This document shows positions 23,028 through 31,770 of a DNA stretch of 64,000 nt, in pieces. Source of the stretch: Ferruginibacter sp. HRS2-29 (GTDB lineage Bacteria; Bacteroidota; Bacteroidia; Chitinophagales; Chitinophagaceae); the NCBI RefSeq assembly GCF_024343615.1, contig NZ_RJUB01000142.1, positions 34,111-98,110 of the forward strand, written 5' to 3'. The translations under genes were made by a program, and so were the position numbers. The stretch's first letter is position 1; each line of letters opens with the position of its first letter. The notes below the pieces were generated by a model, which worked only from the letters and a program-made list of their open reading frames with translations, did no database searches and had not been told where the DNA came from.

Positions 23028-24431
23028 ATGTTCATTCAACAACTTTACACCAATTGCCTCAGCGAAGCGGCATATTATATAGAAAGTGAGGGGGAAGCGG
23101 CCATCATCGATCCGCTGCGTGATATCAACGATTACATCGCGATGGCGAAGGAAAGGAAAGCGGTCATCAAATATATTTTTGAAACACATTTTCATGCTGA
23201 CTTTGTAAGCGGGCATATCGACCTTGCAAAGGAAACCGGGGCGCCGATCGTTTACGGCCCGGGAGCTGTCACCAGCTTCAAAGTTCACAATGCGGCTGAC
23301 GGAGAGATTTTCAAGATAGGTAAGATCAGCATCGAATTACTGCATACACCGGGGCACACCCTGGAAAGTTCCTGCTACCTGCTCAAAGATGAAAACGGAA
23401 AAGACCATGCGATTTTTACCGGCGACACCTTATTTGTAGGGGATGTAGGAAGGCCGGACCTCAGCAGTGGCAACATGAGCAGCGAAGAGCTCGCCGGCAT
23501 CATGTATGGTACCATACAAGACAAGATACTTCCACTGCACGATGATGTGATCGTATATCCTGCACATGGCCCCGGCAGCAGCTGCGGCAAAAGCCTTGGA
23601 CCAAATACGCACAGCACTATCGGCGAAGAAAAGAAAACGAATTATGCGCTTCAGCCGCAAACGAAAGAAGAATTCATCAAAGCGGTAACAGACGGCCTGA
23701 ACGAAGCTCCCCGCTATTTTGCCATCAATGCAAAAATAAATCAGCAGGGCTACGATGCTATCGAAGAAGTACGAAAAAGAGGCACGAAAGCATTATCCCT
23801 GGCGGATTTCAAAGGATTGAAAAAAGAAGATAACATCCTGCTGGATACAAGGCATGCCGATGTTTTTAAAGAAGGTTTCATTCCAGGTTCCATCTTCATC
23901 GGTCTCGAAGGGCGTTTTGCAGAATGGGCAGGCAGCATTTTGCCGTTCGATAAAAAGATCATCCTGGTTACCCCGGAGGGGAAAGAAGAAGAAACAGTGA
24001 TCCGCCTTTCGCGGGTGGGTTTCGACAAGATGGAAGGATATCTCAAAGGGGGATTTGAAGCATGGAAAAAAGCCGGTGAAAGGGTTGATATGATCATCGA
24101 TGTGGAAGCCGACGAACTTGCGATGGACATTCCGCACGACGACAACCTTGTGGTGGTGGATGTGCGCAAAGAAACTGAATTTGGCGAAGGCCATGTAAAA
24201 GATGCGGTAAACCTCCCCCTGGCCGAAATGATCGACATTGCGCAGCTGGCACAGTTTGAAGAAAACCAGAATTTATATGTTCATTGCGCCGGTGGTTATC
24301 GCAGTGTGATTGCTGCTTCTCTGCTTAAGCGCCAGGGAATACATAATCTCCGGAATGTAGTTGGTGGCTGGGCGAAGATCAGGGAGGAGAAAAGCATTAA
24401 GGTGGTGAAGGAAGCCAGCGTACTGAATTAG
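23028..24431 (+). CDS. MBL-fold persulfide dioxygenase with two rhodanese domains
   Basis: A 467-residue protein. The N-terminal MBL domain has the ETHFHADFVSGH motif and GDTLFVGDVGRPDL, typical of ETHE1-like persulfide dioxygenases, which oxidise glutathione persulfide to sulfite. Two rhodanese-like domains follow. The first (about residues 255-350) has no catalytic cysteine; the second keeps it in VHCAGGYRS. This is the PRF/CstB-type layout that links sulfide oxidation with sulfur transfer. The ATG at 23028 follows the -7 box; an upstream in-frame GTG lies inside the promoter. Confidence 0.9.
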   Translation: MFIQQLYTNCLSEAAYYIESEGEAAIIDPLRDINDYIAMAKERKAVIKYIFETHFHADFVSGHIDLAKETGAPIVYGPGAVTSFKVHNAADGEIFKIGKISIELLHTPGHTLESSCYLLKDENGKDHAIFTGDTLFVGDVGRPDLSSGNMSSEELAGIMYGTIQDKILPLHDDVIVYPAHGPGSSCGKSLGPNTHSTIGEEKKTNYALQPQTKEEFIKAVTDGLNEAPRYFAINAKINQQGYDAIEEVRKRGTKALSLADFKGLKKEDNILLDTRHADVFKEGFIPGSIFIGLEGRFAEWAGSILPFDKKIILVTPEGKEEETVIRLSRVGFDKMEGYLKGGFEAWKKAGERVDMIIDVEADELAMDIPHDDNLVVVDVRKETEFGEGHVKDAVNLPLAEMIDIAQLAQFEENQNLYVHCAGGYRSVIAASLLKRQGIHNLRNVVGGWAKIREEKSIKVVKEASVLN

Positions 24432-24436
24432 GGAAT

Positions 24437-24655
24437 AGTCAATAGTGAATAGTCAATAGTCAAACCTTCGAAGTGTTTATTTTTTTGCAAGGTTATTTCT
24501 AGGAAATTTAAAAGATTTATAATAACAAGAGAGGTCACCAATTTTTGCTGACCTCTCTTGTTATTATAAACTTACTTAAAAAACTTCTGAAAATAATCTC
24601 TTCATTTTATTTACAACCCTTCGAAGGTTTGACTATTGACTATTCACTATTGACT
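24437..24655. repeat. AGTCAATAGTGAAT-word palindrome, copy 1
   Basis: A perfect 37-bp inverted repeat: 24437-24473 and 24619-24655. The arms are built from AGTCAAT and AGTGAAT words and end in AAACCTTCGAAG. The 145-bp spacer contains an independent 22-bp hairpin (24516-24570). Nearly the same arms occur 12.5 kb away at 37036-37180. It fills the gap between convergent genes. Confidence 0.92.
24516..24570. terminator. bidirectional terminator hairpin inside the palindrome
   Basis: A perfect 22-bp inverted repeat, 24516-24537 with 24549-24570, has an 11-nt loop. The stem centre is GAGAGGTCA/TGACCTCTC and both ends are A+T-rich. It lies between the convergent MBL-rhodanese and response regulator genes and can serve both. 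Confidence 0.7.
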
Positions 24656-24670
24656 CCTTGTGCCTTCTGA

Positions 24671-25336
24671 TTACAATTTAACAATACCATGCTTTACTGC
24701 GTATAATGCCAGCGCCACCCTGCTTTTCACATTCAGTTTTTCGAATAGGGAATTGCGGTAGCCATCGATGGTTTTGGGGCTGAGAAACATTTCTGCTGCC
24801 ACATCATTGTAGGTCATGTCGGAGCAGGCGAGCTGTATGAAACGTCTTTCCTTATCGGTCAGTTTTGCGATGATATCTTCCTGTCCGCCCTCCTCAAAAT
24901 CCGTTTGCATGGTGTGTACCAGCTTGCCTGTGATGAAGTCGGTGTAATAAAACCCTTTGTTGATGATGGCTGTGAGTGCGTTGTTGAGTTCATCGGGTTC
25001 CACATCTTTTGACAAATAGCCTTTCACGCCCAGCTTCAGCATTTTGATGATACCATCTTCACTTTCAATCATCGAAACCACCAGCACTTTCACATTCGGA
25101 TGATGCACTTTCAGCCATTTTACGGTATCATACCCATCCATTCCGGGCATGTTCACGTCCATCAATATGATATCGGGTAAATTTTGGGGGTCGAGCTTTT
25201 CCTGCATATCCAGGCCGTTGTCTGCCTCAAAAAGTATGGTGATGTCTTTTTCTATCACTTCTATAAGGCTCAGCAGCCCCTTCCGAAAAAGGGTATGATC
25301 GTCTACTAATGCAATTTTTATTTTGTCAAAGCTCAT
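24671..25336 (-). CDS. NarL/FixJ-type response regulator
   Basis: A 221-residue regulator. The receiver domain (about residues 5-120) has the acidic pair VDDH, the phosphoacceptor Asp60 in LMDVNMPGMDG, and the conserved Lys in LSKDVEP. A LuxR-type HTH follows at the C-terminus (LTDKERRFIQLACSDMTYNDVA, then LSPKTIDGYRNSLFEKLNVKSR). The ATG at 25336 (MSFDKIKIALVDDH) is 10 bp past the stop of the sensor kinase, so they form one operon. Its targets are not visible. Confidence 0.94.
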   Translation of the reverse strand: MSFDKIKIALVDDHTLFRKGLLSLIEVIEKDITILFEADNGLDMQEKLDPQNLPDIILMDVNMPGMDGYDTVKWLKVHHPNVKVLVVSMIESEDGIIKMLKLGVKGYLSKDVEPDELNNALTAIINKGFYYTDFITGKLVHTMQTDFEEGGQEDIIAKLTDKERRFIQLACSDMTYNDVAAEMFLSPKTIDGYRNSLFEKLNVKSRVALALYAVKHGIVKL

Positions 25337-25346
25337 CCTCTGGTTT

Positions 25347-26126
25347 TTAGATCGGTATTGTAATATTACTTTCAGTTCCTTTTCCGGGTACGCTTTGAAT
25401 TGTATAAACGGCATTGATCACTTTCGCCCTGCTTTGCAGGTTGGTAAGGCCATTGCCCATATCGCCGGCGTCAGCCAGTTTCTGTATAGTATCAAATCCC
25501 ACGCCGTCATCGGCGATTGTCAAAATAAAGGCATTTTGCTGAATTTTGCCGCTAATGCGGATATGTTTTGCCTGCGAATGCTTGATCGTGTTATTGAGGA
25601 TCTCCTGGATCATACGGTAAATGATGATCTCCTTTTCGCTGTCAATCACAGGGAGGCTGTCGGGCAATTCAAGGGTTACTTCAAACAAACCCGTCTTCAA
25701 CAACTTTTCCTCCTCTACCTTAAGCGCCCGCAAAAGCCCGATCTTATTGATCTTATCGGTATTGAGGCTCACCGACAACAACTTTATATCCATTACCAGT
25801 TGTTTGGCCAGCTCTTTTGTGTTGGCCAGTTTTGCTTCGGCAGCTTCCGGGTTCTTGAATTGAATGGTGCTGAGGTTTATTTTTATCAGCGAAGCGATCT
25901 GCCCGAGATTATCATGCAATTCGTGCGACACATTTTTCAAGGTCTGCTCCTGGATCTCCACCTTGGATGCGAGGAGTTGTTCGGAGAAGCGGGTACGCAT
26001 TTCTTCGTTCTCCTTTTTTCTTTTGCGGTAGCGGACAGCTAAAGTGATCACGATAAAGAAGACGAGGATCAGGAAAAAGAAGAAAATAACTATTAAGGAT
26101 ATGAGCTCTCCATCAATTTTCTGCAC
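25347..26126 (-). CDS. sensor histidine kinase (HisKA_3 type)
   Basis: A 259-residue kinase with one N-terminal membrane helix (about residues 8-30) and almost no extracytoplasmic part. The phosphorylated His68 is in SHELHDNLGQ, and the ATPase domain shows GVGFD (G1 box) and GNGLTNLQSRA. It lacks a sensing domain of its own, so the signal may come from the membrane protein encoded just upstream. The start is GTG at 26124-26126, overlapping the upstream gene by 14 bp. Cognate to the regulator at 24671-25336. Confidence 0.92.
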   Translation of the reverse strand: MQKIDGELISLIVIFFFFLILVFFIVITLAVRYRKRKKENEEMRTRFSEQLLASKVEIQEQTLKNVSHELHDNLGQIASLIKINLSTIQFKNPEAAEAKLANTKELAKQLVMDIKLLSVSLNTDKINKIGLLRALKVEEEKLLKTGLFEVTLELPDSLPVIDSEKEIIIYRMIQEILNNTIKHSQAKHIRISGKIQQNAFILTIADDGVGFDTIQKLADAGDMGNGLTNLQSRAKVINAVYTIQSVPGKGTESNITIPI

Positions 26127-26784
26127 TGTAATTGTTTTTTTTAAGAGAAAATAAACCTGCTATGAACAATAGGGGATAATAAAGGAAATTTGAAAAATAA
26201 TTGATCCAAAATAAGTTAGTCGACTGGTCTATCTTATGTTTCCAAAAATAATTGGTTAATAGGAAGAATAAGAAAATAAATAAATTAAAGCAAAGGATAG
26301 CCACTGTAGTGATAAAAACGGGGTCAGTAAAAATATTGACCCTGGCTGGAAGGTCGATGCGTTCTATAAAAAGCAATGTGGCGTAAATGATCAGGATCAA
26401 AGTTTCCACTATCATGAAATTCATCGGATCAGAATGAATCTTTTGTATGAACAATGAATTTATAACAGCAAATGCGAGGCCTGCGCTCGTCATGTATAAT
26501 ACGGTCTTCCGGAATAACTTATCCTTGAAATTTTTGTAAAAAAATATAGATAAAAGGAGAAACTGGATCGGGTTAAAGAAGTGATATAATTCTACATTTG
26601 ACCGGTAATATTTCGCCCCGTAGGAAGCGAAATGGTTATTGCAGAAAGTGATTAGCAAAACAGCCGTTATGGGCCAAAGGAACCCATAACGCCTGTATGC
26701 CAAATAGCCTGTTATAAAGCCGACAAATGCGAACCACTCAATATAGAGGTTTGTAAATTTAAAAAGTGTCAAACAAAATATCAT
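26113..26784 (-). CDS. polytopic membrane protein of unknown function
   Basis: A 223-residue protein with roughly seven hydrophobic helices and aromatic-rich loops. No family is recognised. Its end overlaps the start of the sensor kinase by 14 bp and it begins 2 bp after the lipoprotein stop, so it belongs to the same operon. It may supply the sensing part that the kinase lacks; this is inference from context. The ATG at 26784 is preferred over a TTG at 26802. Confidence 0.7.
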   Translation of the reverse strand: MIFCLTLFKFTNLYIEWFAFVGFITGYLAYRRYGFLWPITAVLLITFCNNHFASYGAKYYRSNVELYHFFNPIQFLLLSIFFYKNFKDKLFRKTVLYMTSAGLAFAVINSLFIQKIHSDPMNFMIVETLILIIYATLLFIERIDLPARVNIFTDPVFITTVAILCFNLFIFLFFLLTNYFWKHKIDQSTNLFWINYFSNFLYYPLLFIAGLFSLKKNNYSAEN

Positions 26785-26786
26785 CT

Positions 26787-27308
26787 TTAATCTTCGGGAC
26801 AATGATTAGGGCATGATGGTGTATTATCGTAGTTAGATGGAATATCGCCTCCGTATCCACCGCCTTTAACTGAATCCTTGATCAATTTATTATTGCCATC
26901 GGTACCCAACAGCATAATAGTAAAGCTACCATCATCTTTCTTCCCGAACCTTAAATATAAGCCTTTGATAGCTTTATTGGCCAATACCTGTGCAAAACCG
27001 GATGAATCAACAAAGAAGCCTTGAAGTGCCACCCCTGTCGGGCTGTATATCAGCGGCTTTTTATCATAACTCTTGGAATACCTCGTTTCCTCAACCCAGG
27101 TAATCGGTTGCAGACTTTTCATCGGCAAAGTATCACCATACTTCACCTTCACGCTATTTTCCTCAGGATACTTATCAAAATATGCCTGAGCGAATTTCAT
27201 GGAATCTTCTTTCGATGTAAACCCACCGCCGCCTCCGGTAGTACAGCTGGTATAGGTAAATAGTACGGCAATTGCTGCAATAGCAGTCAGCATTTTTAAT
27301 GTCTTCAT
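26787..27308 (-). CDS. predicted lipoprotein of unknown function
   Basis: A 173-residue exported protein. The signal peptide MKTLKMLTAIAAIAVLF ends at the lipobox TYTSC, followed by a Gly-rich tether. The C-terminal end is rich in Gly, Asn and Pro with two cysteines (SCPNHC). No family is recognised. First gene of a four-gene minus-strand operon (lipoprotein, membrane protein, kinase, regulator), and therefore possibly part of the same sensing chain. The longer open frame upstream has no signal peptide at its start and is not used. Confidence 0.7.
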   Translation of the reverse strand: MKTLKMLTAIAAIAVLFTYTSCTTGGGGGFTSKEDSMKFAQAYFDKYPEENSVKVKYGDTLPMKSLQPITWVEETRYSKSYDKKPLIYSPTGVALQGFFVDSSGFAQVLANKAIKGLYLRFGKKDDGSFTIMLLGTDGNNKLIKDSVKGGGYGGDIPSNYDNTPSCPNHCPED

Positions 27309-27498
27309 GGTAAAAGTTTGTTTTTGTTTAGGATAATTACTTAGTAAGAACGCAAGATGTAAGGGAAAATTACGTACCGGCAATTATATTTTTTGATTTT
27401 TCCCAAAAAACAGGAAAAACCCCTGGTCAAAAACAGGTTATTTCCTCTTGTACAGGTTGGCAGGATGATGGTACTTTGTGTTACAAAAGAAGAGAGAC

Positions 27499-27714
27499 AT
27501 GGAAAATTTGCTGACCAACCTACTTACCACCAGAGAAAAAGAGATTATCGCTGAAGTATCAAAAGGCCTTTACGACAAGGAAATTGCCCAAAAGATCTTC
27601 ATCTCTACGGAAACAGTAAAAAAACACGTCAAGAATATTTATAAAAAACTGGGCGTACGAAACAGGGTGGAAGCCTCCATCTTATATATGTTCGACCATA
27701 AAAATATAGCTTAA
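27499..27714 (+). CDS. LuxR-type HTH regulator without receiver domain
   Basis: A 71-residue protein that is almost only a GerE/LuxR DNA-binding domain: LTTREKEIIAEVSKGLYDKEIA, then IFISTETVKKHVKNIYKKLGV and NRVEAS. No receiver or ligand domain is present. It is divergent from the lipoprotein/kinase operon and may regulate it. The ATG at 27499 is preceded by an AGAGAGA purine stretch; the upstream in-frame GTG is less likely. Confidence 0.85.
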   Translation: MENLLTNLLTTREKEIIAEVSKGLYDKEIAQKIFISTETVKKHVKNIYKKLGVRNRVEASILYMFDHKNIA

Positions 27715-27761
27715 GAATTTAGTACCAACATGCAGTTTTAATCCCTACCTTCTAAACTCAC

Positions 27762-27800
27762 ACAAACGTCAGGTTATGTGGTTCGTAGCCTGATGTTTGT
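27762..27800 (+). terminator. terminator after the LuxR-type gene
   Basis: ACAAACGTCAGG (27762-27773) pairs with CCTGATGTTTGT (27789-27800) with a single wobble, followed by TTT. It lies 48 bp past the stop codon. Confidence 0.65.
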
Positions 27801-27836
27801 TTTCACGAATTAAATATCAATGGCTCTTCGTGATCC

Positions 27837-27917
27837 TAAAAGGTTCAAAGGTTTGAAAGTTCAAATGTTCCGCGGTTCGTGAACATTTTAAATTTTTGAA
27901 CTTCTTGAACCTTTTTT
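27837..27917. repeat. GGTTCAAA-word palindrome
   Basis: The left arm at about 27838-27870 (AAAAGGTTCAAAGG, TTTGAAAGTTCAAATGTTC) faces the right arm at 27880-27917 (GAACATTTTAAATT, TTTGAACTTCTTGAACC). The arms are imperfect reverse complements. The words are shared with 31676-31770. It fills most of the gap between the LuxR-type gene and the acyltransferase. Confidence 0.7.
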
Positions 27918-27981
27918 CTATGTTTTGAGTTTAGCTAGAACTAACCCGCTTCGATCTAAACTCTAATCCCTGATCTCTAAT

Positions 27982-28866
27982 CTATACATCTATCCATTTC
28001 TTTTTGTATTCCTCATGGTACTCGTGTTTCCACCTGCGGTGGCTCCACAGATAATTAGCGGGTTGGCGGCGGATATTTTTTTCGAGAAAATCGCGGTACC
28101 TGCGGGTAAGCTCTCCATCGGCAAATTCGCTGGCATCTTCGGTCACGATCTCCAGTTCCAGTTTAAAATACCCCCTTTTTATACGATATACATTTACAAA
28201 AACCACCGCTGTTTTCGCCCTGCGGGCGCCTTTATCGGTACCGGTGAGAAAAGGGGCCGGCTTGTTAAAGAAATTGAGCCAATAAGATTTATGTGCGAAT
28301 GCAGGATTCTGATCCGCGATCAGCCCCAATGCATATTGCTGTTTCATAAGCGTTGGCATCCGGAAGGAATAATCTTCCAGAGCTACCATCGTGGCACCGA
28401 ATTTTGAACGGATCTTCAAAAAAAGCCGCTCGATGGGCTGGCTGGCAATTTTTTTGTACACGGCCAGCCATGGCAACTTCAAATGCCTGGAAATGGCCAG
28501 GCTGGCATATTCCCAGTTCATCTGGTGTCCGCTGTTGAACTGGATATTTTTTCCTTCGGCGGCAAGTTTGTTGCAGCCCGACATATCCACCTGCATTCTC
28601 TTATCGAAAGCTGTCCCGGAAATGCTGAGGACCTTTAATGTCTCTAAAAAATTATCGATGAAATTGCGGTAAAACTGACGGGCTATTTTTATTCTTTCTG
28701 CGTCCGTTTTTTCAGGAAAAGCGATCGCGATATTGCGCAGCACCACTTCCCTGCGATAACGCACGATCCTGCCGAGGATCAAGGCGGCAAAATCACTGAT
28801 ACCATACAAGATAAAAAATGGTAAGAGAGAGAGCAGGTATAATAAGGAGTAGACTAGATAATACAT
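27982..28866 (-). CDS. LpxL/HtrB-like lipid A acyltransferase, paralogue 1
   Basis: A 294-residue inner-membrane acyltransferase with an N-terminal hydrophobic segment (about residues 2-30). The catalytic HX4E motif is SGHQMNWE. Further family features are IADQNPAF, FFNKPAPFLTGTDKGA and the C-terminal NYLWSHRRWK. Such enzymes add the secondary acyl chains of lipid A, or act on related lipids such as ornithine lipids. The neighbouring gene at 29061-29993 is a clear paralogue in the same orientation. The ATG at 28866 (MYYLVYS) matches the paralogue's start. Confidence 0.9.
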   Translation of the reverse strand: MYYLVYSLLYLLSLLPFFILYGISDFAALILGRIVRYRREVVLRNIAIAFPEKTDAERIKIARQFYRNFIDNFLETLKVLSISGTAFDKRMQVDMSGCNKLAAEGKNIQFNSGHQMNWEYASLAISRHLKLPWLAVYKKIASQPIERLFLKIRSKFGATMVALEDYSFRMPTLMKQQYALGLIADQNPAFAHKSYWLNFFNKPAPFLTGTDKGARRAKTAVVFVNVYRIKRGYFKLELEIVTEDASEFADGELTRRYRDFLEKNIRRQPANYLWSHRRWKHEYHEEYKKKWIDV

Positions 28867-28884
28867 CTTTGTGCTTAAGCAGCA

Positions 28885-28892
28885 CAAAATTA
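28885..28892 (-). promoter_or_regulatory. -7 promoter box of the first acyltransferase gene
   Basis: Minus-strand TAATTTTG matches TAnnTTTG and lies 18 bp before the ATG. So this paralogue probably has its own promoter despite the tandem arrangement. Confidence 0.4.
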
Positions 28893-28911
28893 ATAAAGAT
28901 GTAAAGAATAA

Positions 28912-29061
28912 TCGCAGATTAAGAGGATGAAATGATTACGCTGATTTTTTGGTAAGGCTAAAAGTTCAGACTTTTAAAACAGGACTATTTTATATACTGC
29001 ACTTAAGTTTCGCGAAGCAAAATAATCTGCGAGATCATTCTGTCGTTTTTACAATCAGCGT
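28912..29061. repeat. CGCAGATT/CGCTGATT word pairs between the acyltransferase genes
   Basis: TCGCAGATT (28912-28920) is the reverse complement of AATCTGCGA (29024-29032). ACGCTGATT (28938-28946) is the reverse complement of AATCAGCGT (29053-29061). The pairs cross rather than nest. The second right-hand word touches the stop codon of the downstream paralogue. Confidence 0.55.
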
Positions 29062-29993
29062 TATTTTTTCTCCATTCCCGGTTTTGCTTTGACCAAGCCA
29101 GGTAATTCTTTCGTATCGATCCATTGCCCTTCATATTCCTGCTTCCAATCCCATTTCCACCGGCGATGGCTCCATAAATAATTATCAGGTTGTTCGCGGA
29201 TAGCAGCTTCCAGGAAATCCCTGTACAACAGGGTGAGTTCCCCTTTTGCCAGTGATGCACCATCTTCGGTGATGATGGTGGGCTCAAATTGATAATATCC
29301 TCTCCTTATTTTTACAAATTTTACAAATACCACCGCCGTATTATTATTTCTGGCGCCGGTTTCGGGGCCGGATACAAACGGGGCAGGTTTGGAAAAAAAG
29401 TACATCCAGGAAGCCGTTTGAGGCACACCGGGATTTTGATCGGCTGCCAGTCCCAATGAATATTGTTTGCTGAAAAGACAGGAATCACGTTGCTTGAATT
29501 CCTGGGCACACACCAGGATGGTACCACGTTTGGAGCGAAGATCATAAAATATCTTATCCAGCACTTTGTTGCTGATGCGCATATAAACGCCTATCCAGGG
29601 AATGGACAGATTGTTCACAACAGCATAATTTCCATACTCCCAGTTCATCTGGTGCCCGCTGTGAAACTGTATATTCTTTCCTTTTGCAGCAATGGCATTA
29701 CAGGCCGACATATCCATCTTCGCCCTTTTGCAGATCTGTTTGTCCGAAAGGCTGAGTAGCTTGATCGTTTCGAGGAATGTGTCGATGAGATTGCTGTAAA
29801 ATTGCCGGGCGATCTTGTTCAGTTCAGCTGGCTTTTTTTCAGGGAATGCAATTGCCAGATTGTGCAGGACTACTTTTTTGCGATAGCCAACAATATGGAA
29901 CATCACAAAAGAGATAAAATCGCTTAGACGGTAAATGATGAAAAATGGCAATAGAGAAAAAGCATAAAGCAGTCCGTACACCAGGTAATACAT
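29061..29993 (-). CDS. LpxL/HtrB-like lipid A acyltransferase, paralogue 2
   Basis: A 310-residue acyltransferase closely similar to the protein at 27982-28866, with the same N-terminus (MYYLVYG), catalytic SGHQMNWE, AADQNPGV, FFSKPAPFVSGPETGA and NYLWSHRRWKW. It is slightly longer at the C-terminus (Lys-rich end). Tandem duplication followed by divergence is the simplest explanation; the two copies may add different acyl chains or act at different positions. The ATG at 29993 is chosen to match the paralogue rather than an upstream in-frame ATG. Confidence 0.9.
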   Translation of the reverse strand: MYYLVYGLLYAFSLLPFFIIYRLSDFISFVMFHIVGYRKKVVLHNLAIAFPEKKPAELNKIARQFYSNLIDTFLETIKLLSLSDKQICKRAKMDMSACNAIAAKGKNIQFHSGHQMNWEYGNYAVVNNLSIPWIGVYMRISNKVLDKIFYDLRSKRGTILVCAQEFKQRDSCLFSKQYSLGLAADQNPGVPQTASWMYFFSKPAPFVSGPETGARNNNTAVVFVKFVKIRRGYYQFEPTIITEDGASLAKGELTLLYRDFLEAAIREQPDNYLWSHRRWKWDWKQEYEGQWIDTKELPGLVKAKPGMEKK

Positions 29994-30058
29994 TGCAAAC
30001 AATTGGGTTAAAAAATGGTACTCATTCAATGCTGTACCACATAGATGACCCGTGCCGG

Positions 30059-31669
30059 CTACAATATTGTATTCTGTAAGATCGTATTTCTATCCGGATA
30101 ATCCGTGTTAAAATGCAGCCCCCTGCTTTCCTTTCTCAATTCGGCGCTTTTTACGATGAGATAAGAAACCGTGATCATATTGCGGAGTTCGCAAAGCTGA
30201 GGGGAAACTTCAAGTTTTTCATACAGCGTTTCTGTTTCTTCATGAAGCAGATCCAGCCTGCGGTTTGCCCGCTTCAGACGTTCATTATTTCGTACGATAC
30301 CGACATAATCACTCATCAGTAATTTCATTTCCTTCAGGCTTTGCGTGATGAGGATCATTTCTTTTGGAGCTGTTGTGCCTTCTGCATTCCAATCCGGAAT
30401 CGCAGTCTCCGGACGAAGCTGCCCCTCGTTTTCATTCAGCAACCGCACACTGTCTTTATATGCCCTGTGGGCAAAAACCATTGCCTCCAGCAGGCTGTTG
30501 CTTGCAAGCCTGTTGGCCCCGTGAAGCCCGGTGCTGGCGCATTCGCCGGCTGCATATAAATATTTGATGGAAGTACGTGCCCATTCATCCGTTTTCACAC
30601 CACCGCAACTGTAGTGGGCCGCGGGTGAAACCGGTATCATATCTTTTGCCACATCGATCCCGATGCTTTTACATTTTGCATGAATATTCGGAAAGTGCTC
30701 CAGGAATTTTTCCTGGTCCATATGGCGGCAATCTAGGTACACAAATTCGGTACCGTTTATTTTCATTTCATTATCGATCGCTCTGGCCACAATATCCCTT
30801 GGTGCAAGATCTTTGCGCTCGTCGTAACGCTCCATGAAAGCCTCCCCCTGTGCATTGCGGAGGATACCCCCATCGCCCCTAACCGCTTCCGTTATAAGAA
30901 ATGACTGGCCGCGTACTCCCGCTTCATACAATGCTGTGGGGTGAAACTGTATGAATTCCATATTCTCGATACGGCCTTTGGCACGATACAGCATCGCTAC
31001 CCCATCGCCGGTAGCAATCGCAGGGTTGGTGGTACTTCTGTATACCTGGCCATTGCCACCTGTAGCCAGTAATGTAATGCCTGCAGCAATTTTTTCAATC
31101 TTTTTCGTAGCAAGATTCAACACATATACTCCGTAACATTCAATGTCGGGTGTGCTTTTTGTAACCAGGTAACCAAGATGATGCTGGGTGATGATGTCGA
31201 TCACAAAACAATGACTGATCAGTTCGATGTTGCCGGCTTTTTTTATCGCTTCCAGCAATGCACGTTCCATCTCTTTGCCGGTTACATCTTTGTGATGTAA
31301 TATCCTGTTTTCGCTATGTCCGCCTTCTTTGCCCAGTTTATAATCGCCGTCTGGTTCCCTGTCGAAATTCGCTCCCCATTCTATCAGTTCGTTGATTCGC
31401 TGTACGCCTTCTTTCACCACTATTTCCACCACATGCTCATTACACAACCCATCCCCGGAAATAAGTGTATCTTTTATGTGTTTGTCAAAACTATCGTGAT
31501 CAAAATCGGTCACTCCCGCAATCCCGCCCTGGGCGTACTTTGTATTCGTTTCATCACTTTGTGTCTTGGTCAGGATCGTCACCTTCTTATCAGGAAACTC
31601 CTGCGCTATTTTCAGCGCATAGGTAAGCCCTGCTATTCCGGAACCGATGATGAGGAAGTCTGTCTGCAT
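30059..31669 (-). CDS. nadB: L-aspartate oxidase
   Basis: A 536-residue flavoprotein that oxidises L-aspartate to iminoaspartate, the first step of de novo NAD synthesis. The N-terminal FAD motif is IGSGIAGLTYALKIA, with KYAQGGIAG following. The middle shows QFHPTALYE and AAHYSCGGV, and the C-terminal helical domain of the succinate dehydrogenase flavoprotein family is present. The length is normal. nadA and nadC are not seen nearby. The gene begins right next to the palindrome at 31676-31770. Confidence 0.96.
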   Translation of the reverse strand: MQTDFLIIGSGIAGLTYALKIAQEFPDKKVTILTKTQSDETNTKYAQGGIAGVTDFDHDSFDKHIKDTLISGDGLCNEHVVEIVVKEGVQRINELIEWGANFDREPDGDYKLGKEGGHSENRILHHKDVTGKEMERALLEAIKKAGNIELISHCFVIDIITQHHLGYLVTKSTPDIECYGVYVLNLATKKIEKIAAGITLLATGGNGQVYRSTTNPAIATGDGVAMLYRAKGRIENMEFIQFHPTALYEAGVRGQSFLITEAVRGDGGILRNAQGEAFMERYDERKDLAPRDIVARAIDNEMKINGTEFVYLDCRHMDQEKFLEHFPNIHAKCKSIGIDVAKDMIPVSPAAHYSCGGVKTDEWARTSIKYLYAAGECASTGLHGANRLASNSLLEAMVFAHRAYKDSVRLLNENEGQLRPETAIPDWNAEGTTAPKEMILITQSLKEMKLLMSDYVGIVRNNERLKRANRRLDLLHEETETLYEKLEVSPQLCELRNMITVSYLIVKSAELRKESRGLHFNTDYPDRNTILQNTIL

Positions 31670-31675
31670 TGGGAA

Positions 31676-31770
31676 ATGTTTAAAAGTTCAAGAGGTTTAA
31701 GAGGTTTAAGAGGTTCAAAAGTTGAGGAAGGTCAAAACATTTTGAACCTTTTGAACTTTTGAACATTTAA
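31676..31770. repeat. AGAGGTTTA/GTTCAAAA-word palindrome between nadB and ispG
   Basis: The left side (31676-31720) has AGTTCAAGAGGTTTAAGAGG and GTTTAAGAGGTTCAAAAG, a 9-bp word repeated four times. The right side (31735-31770) has TTTTGAACCTTTTGAAC and TTTTGAACATTTAAAC. The arms are complementary with several mismatches. The ispG stop codon TAA (31767-31769) lies inside the right arm. Confidence 0.75.

Noticed and set aside
24437..24655. A single very long terminator
   Set aside because: The 37-bp arms are 145 bp apart and recur at 37036-37180 in another context; the true terminator is the inner 22-bp hairpin.
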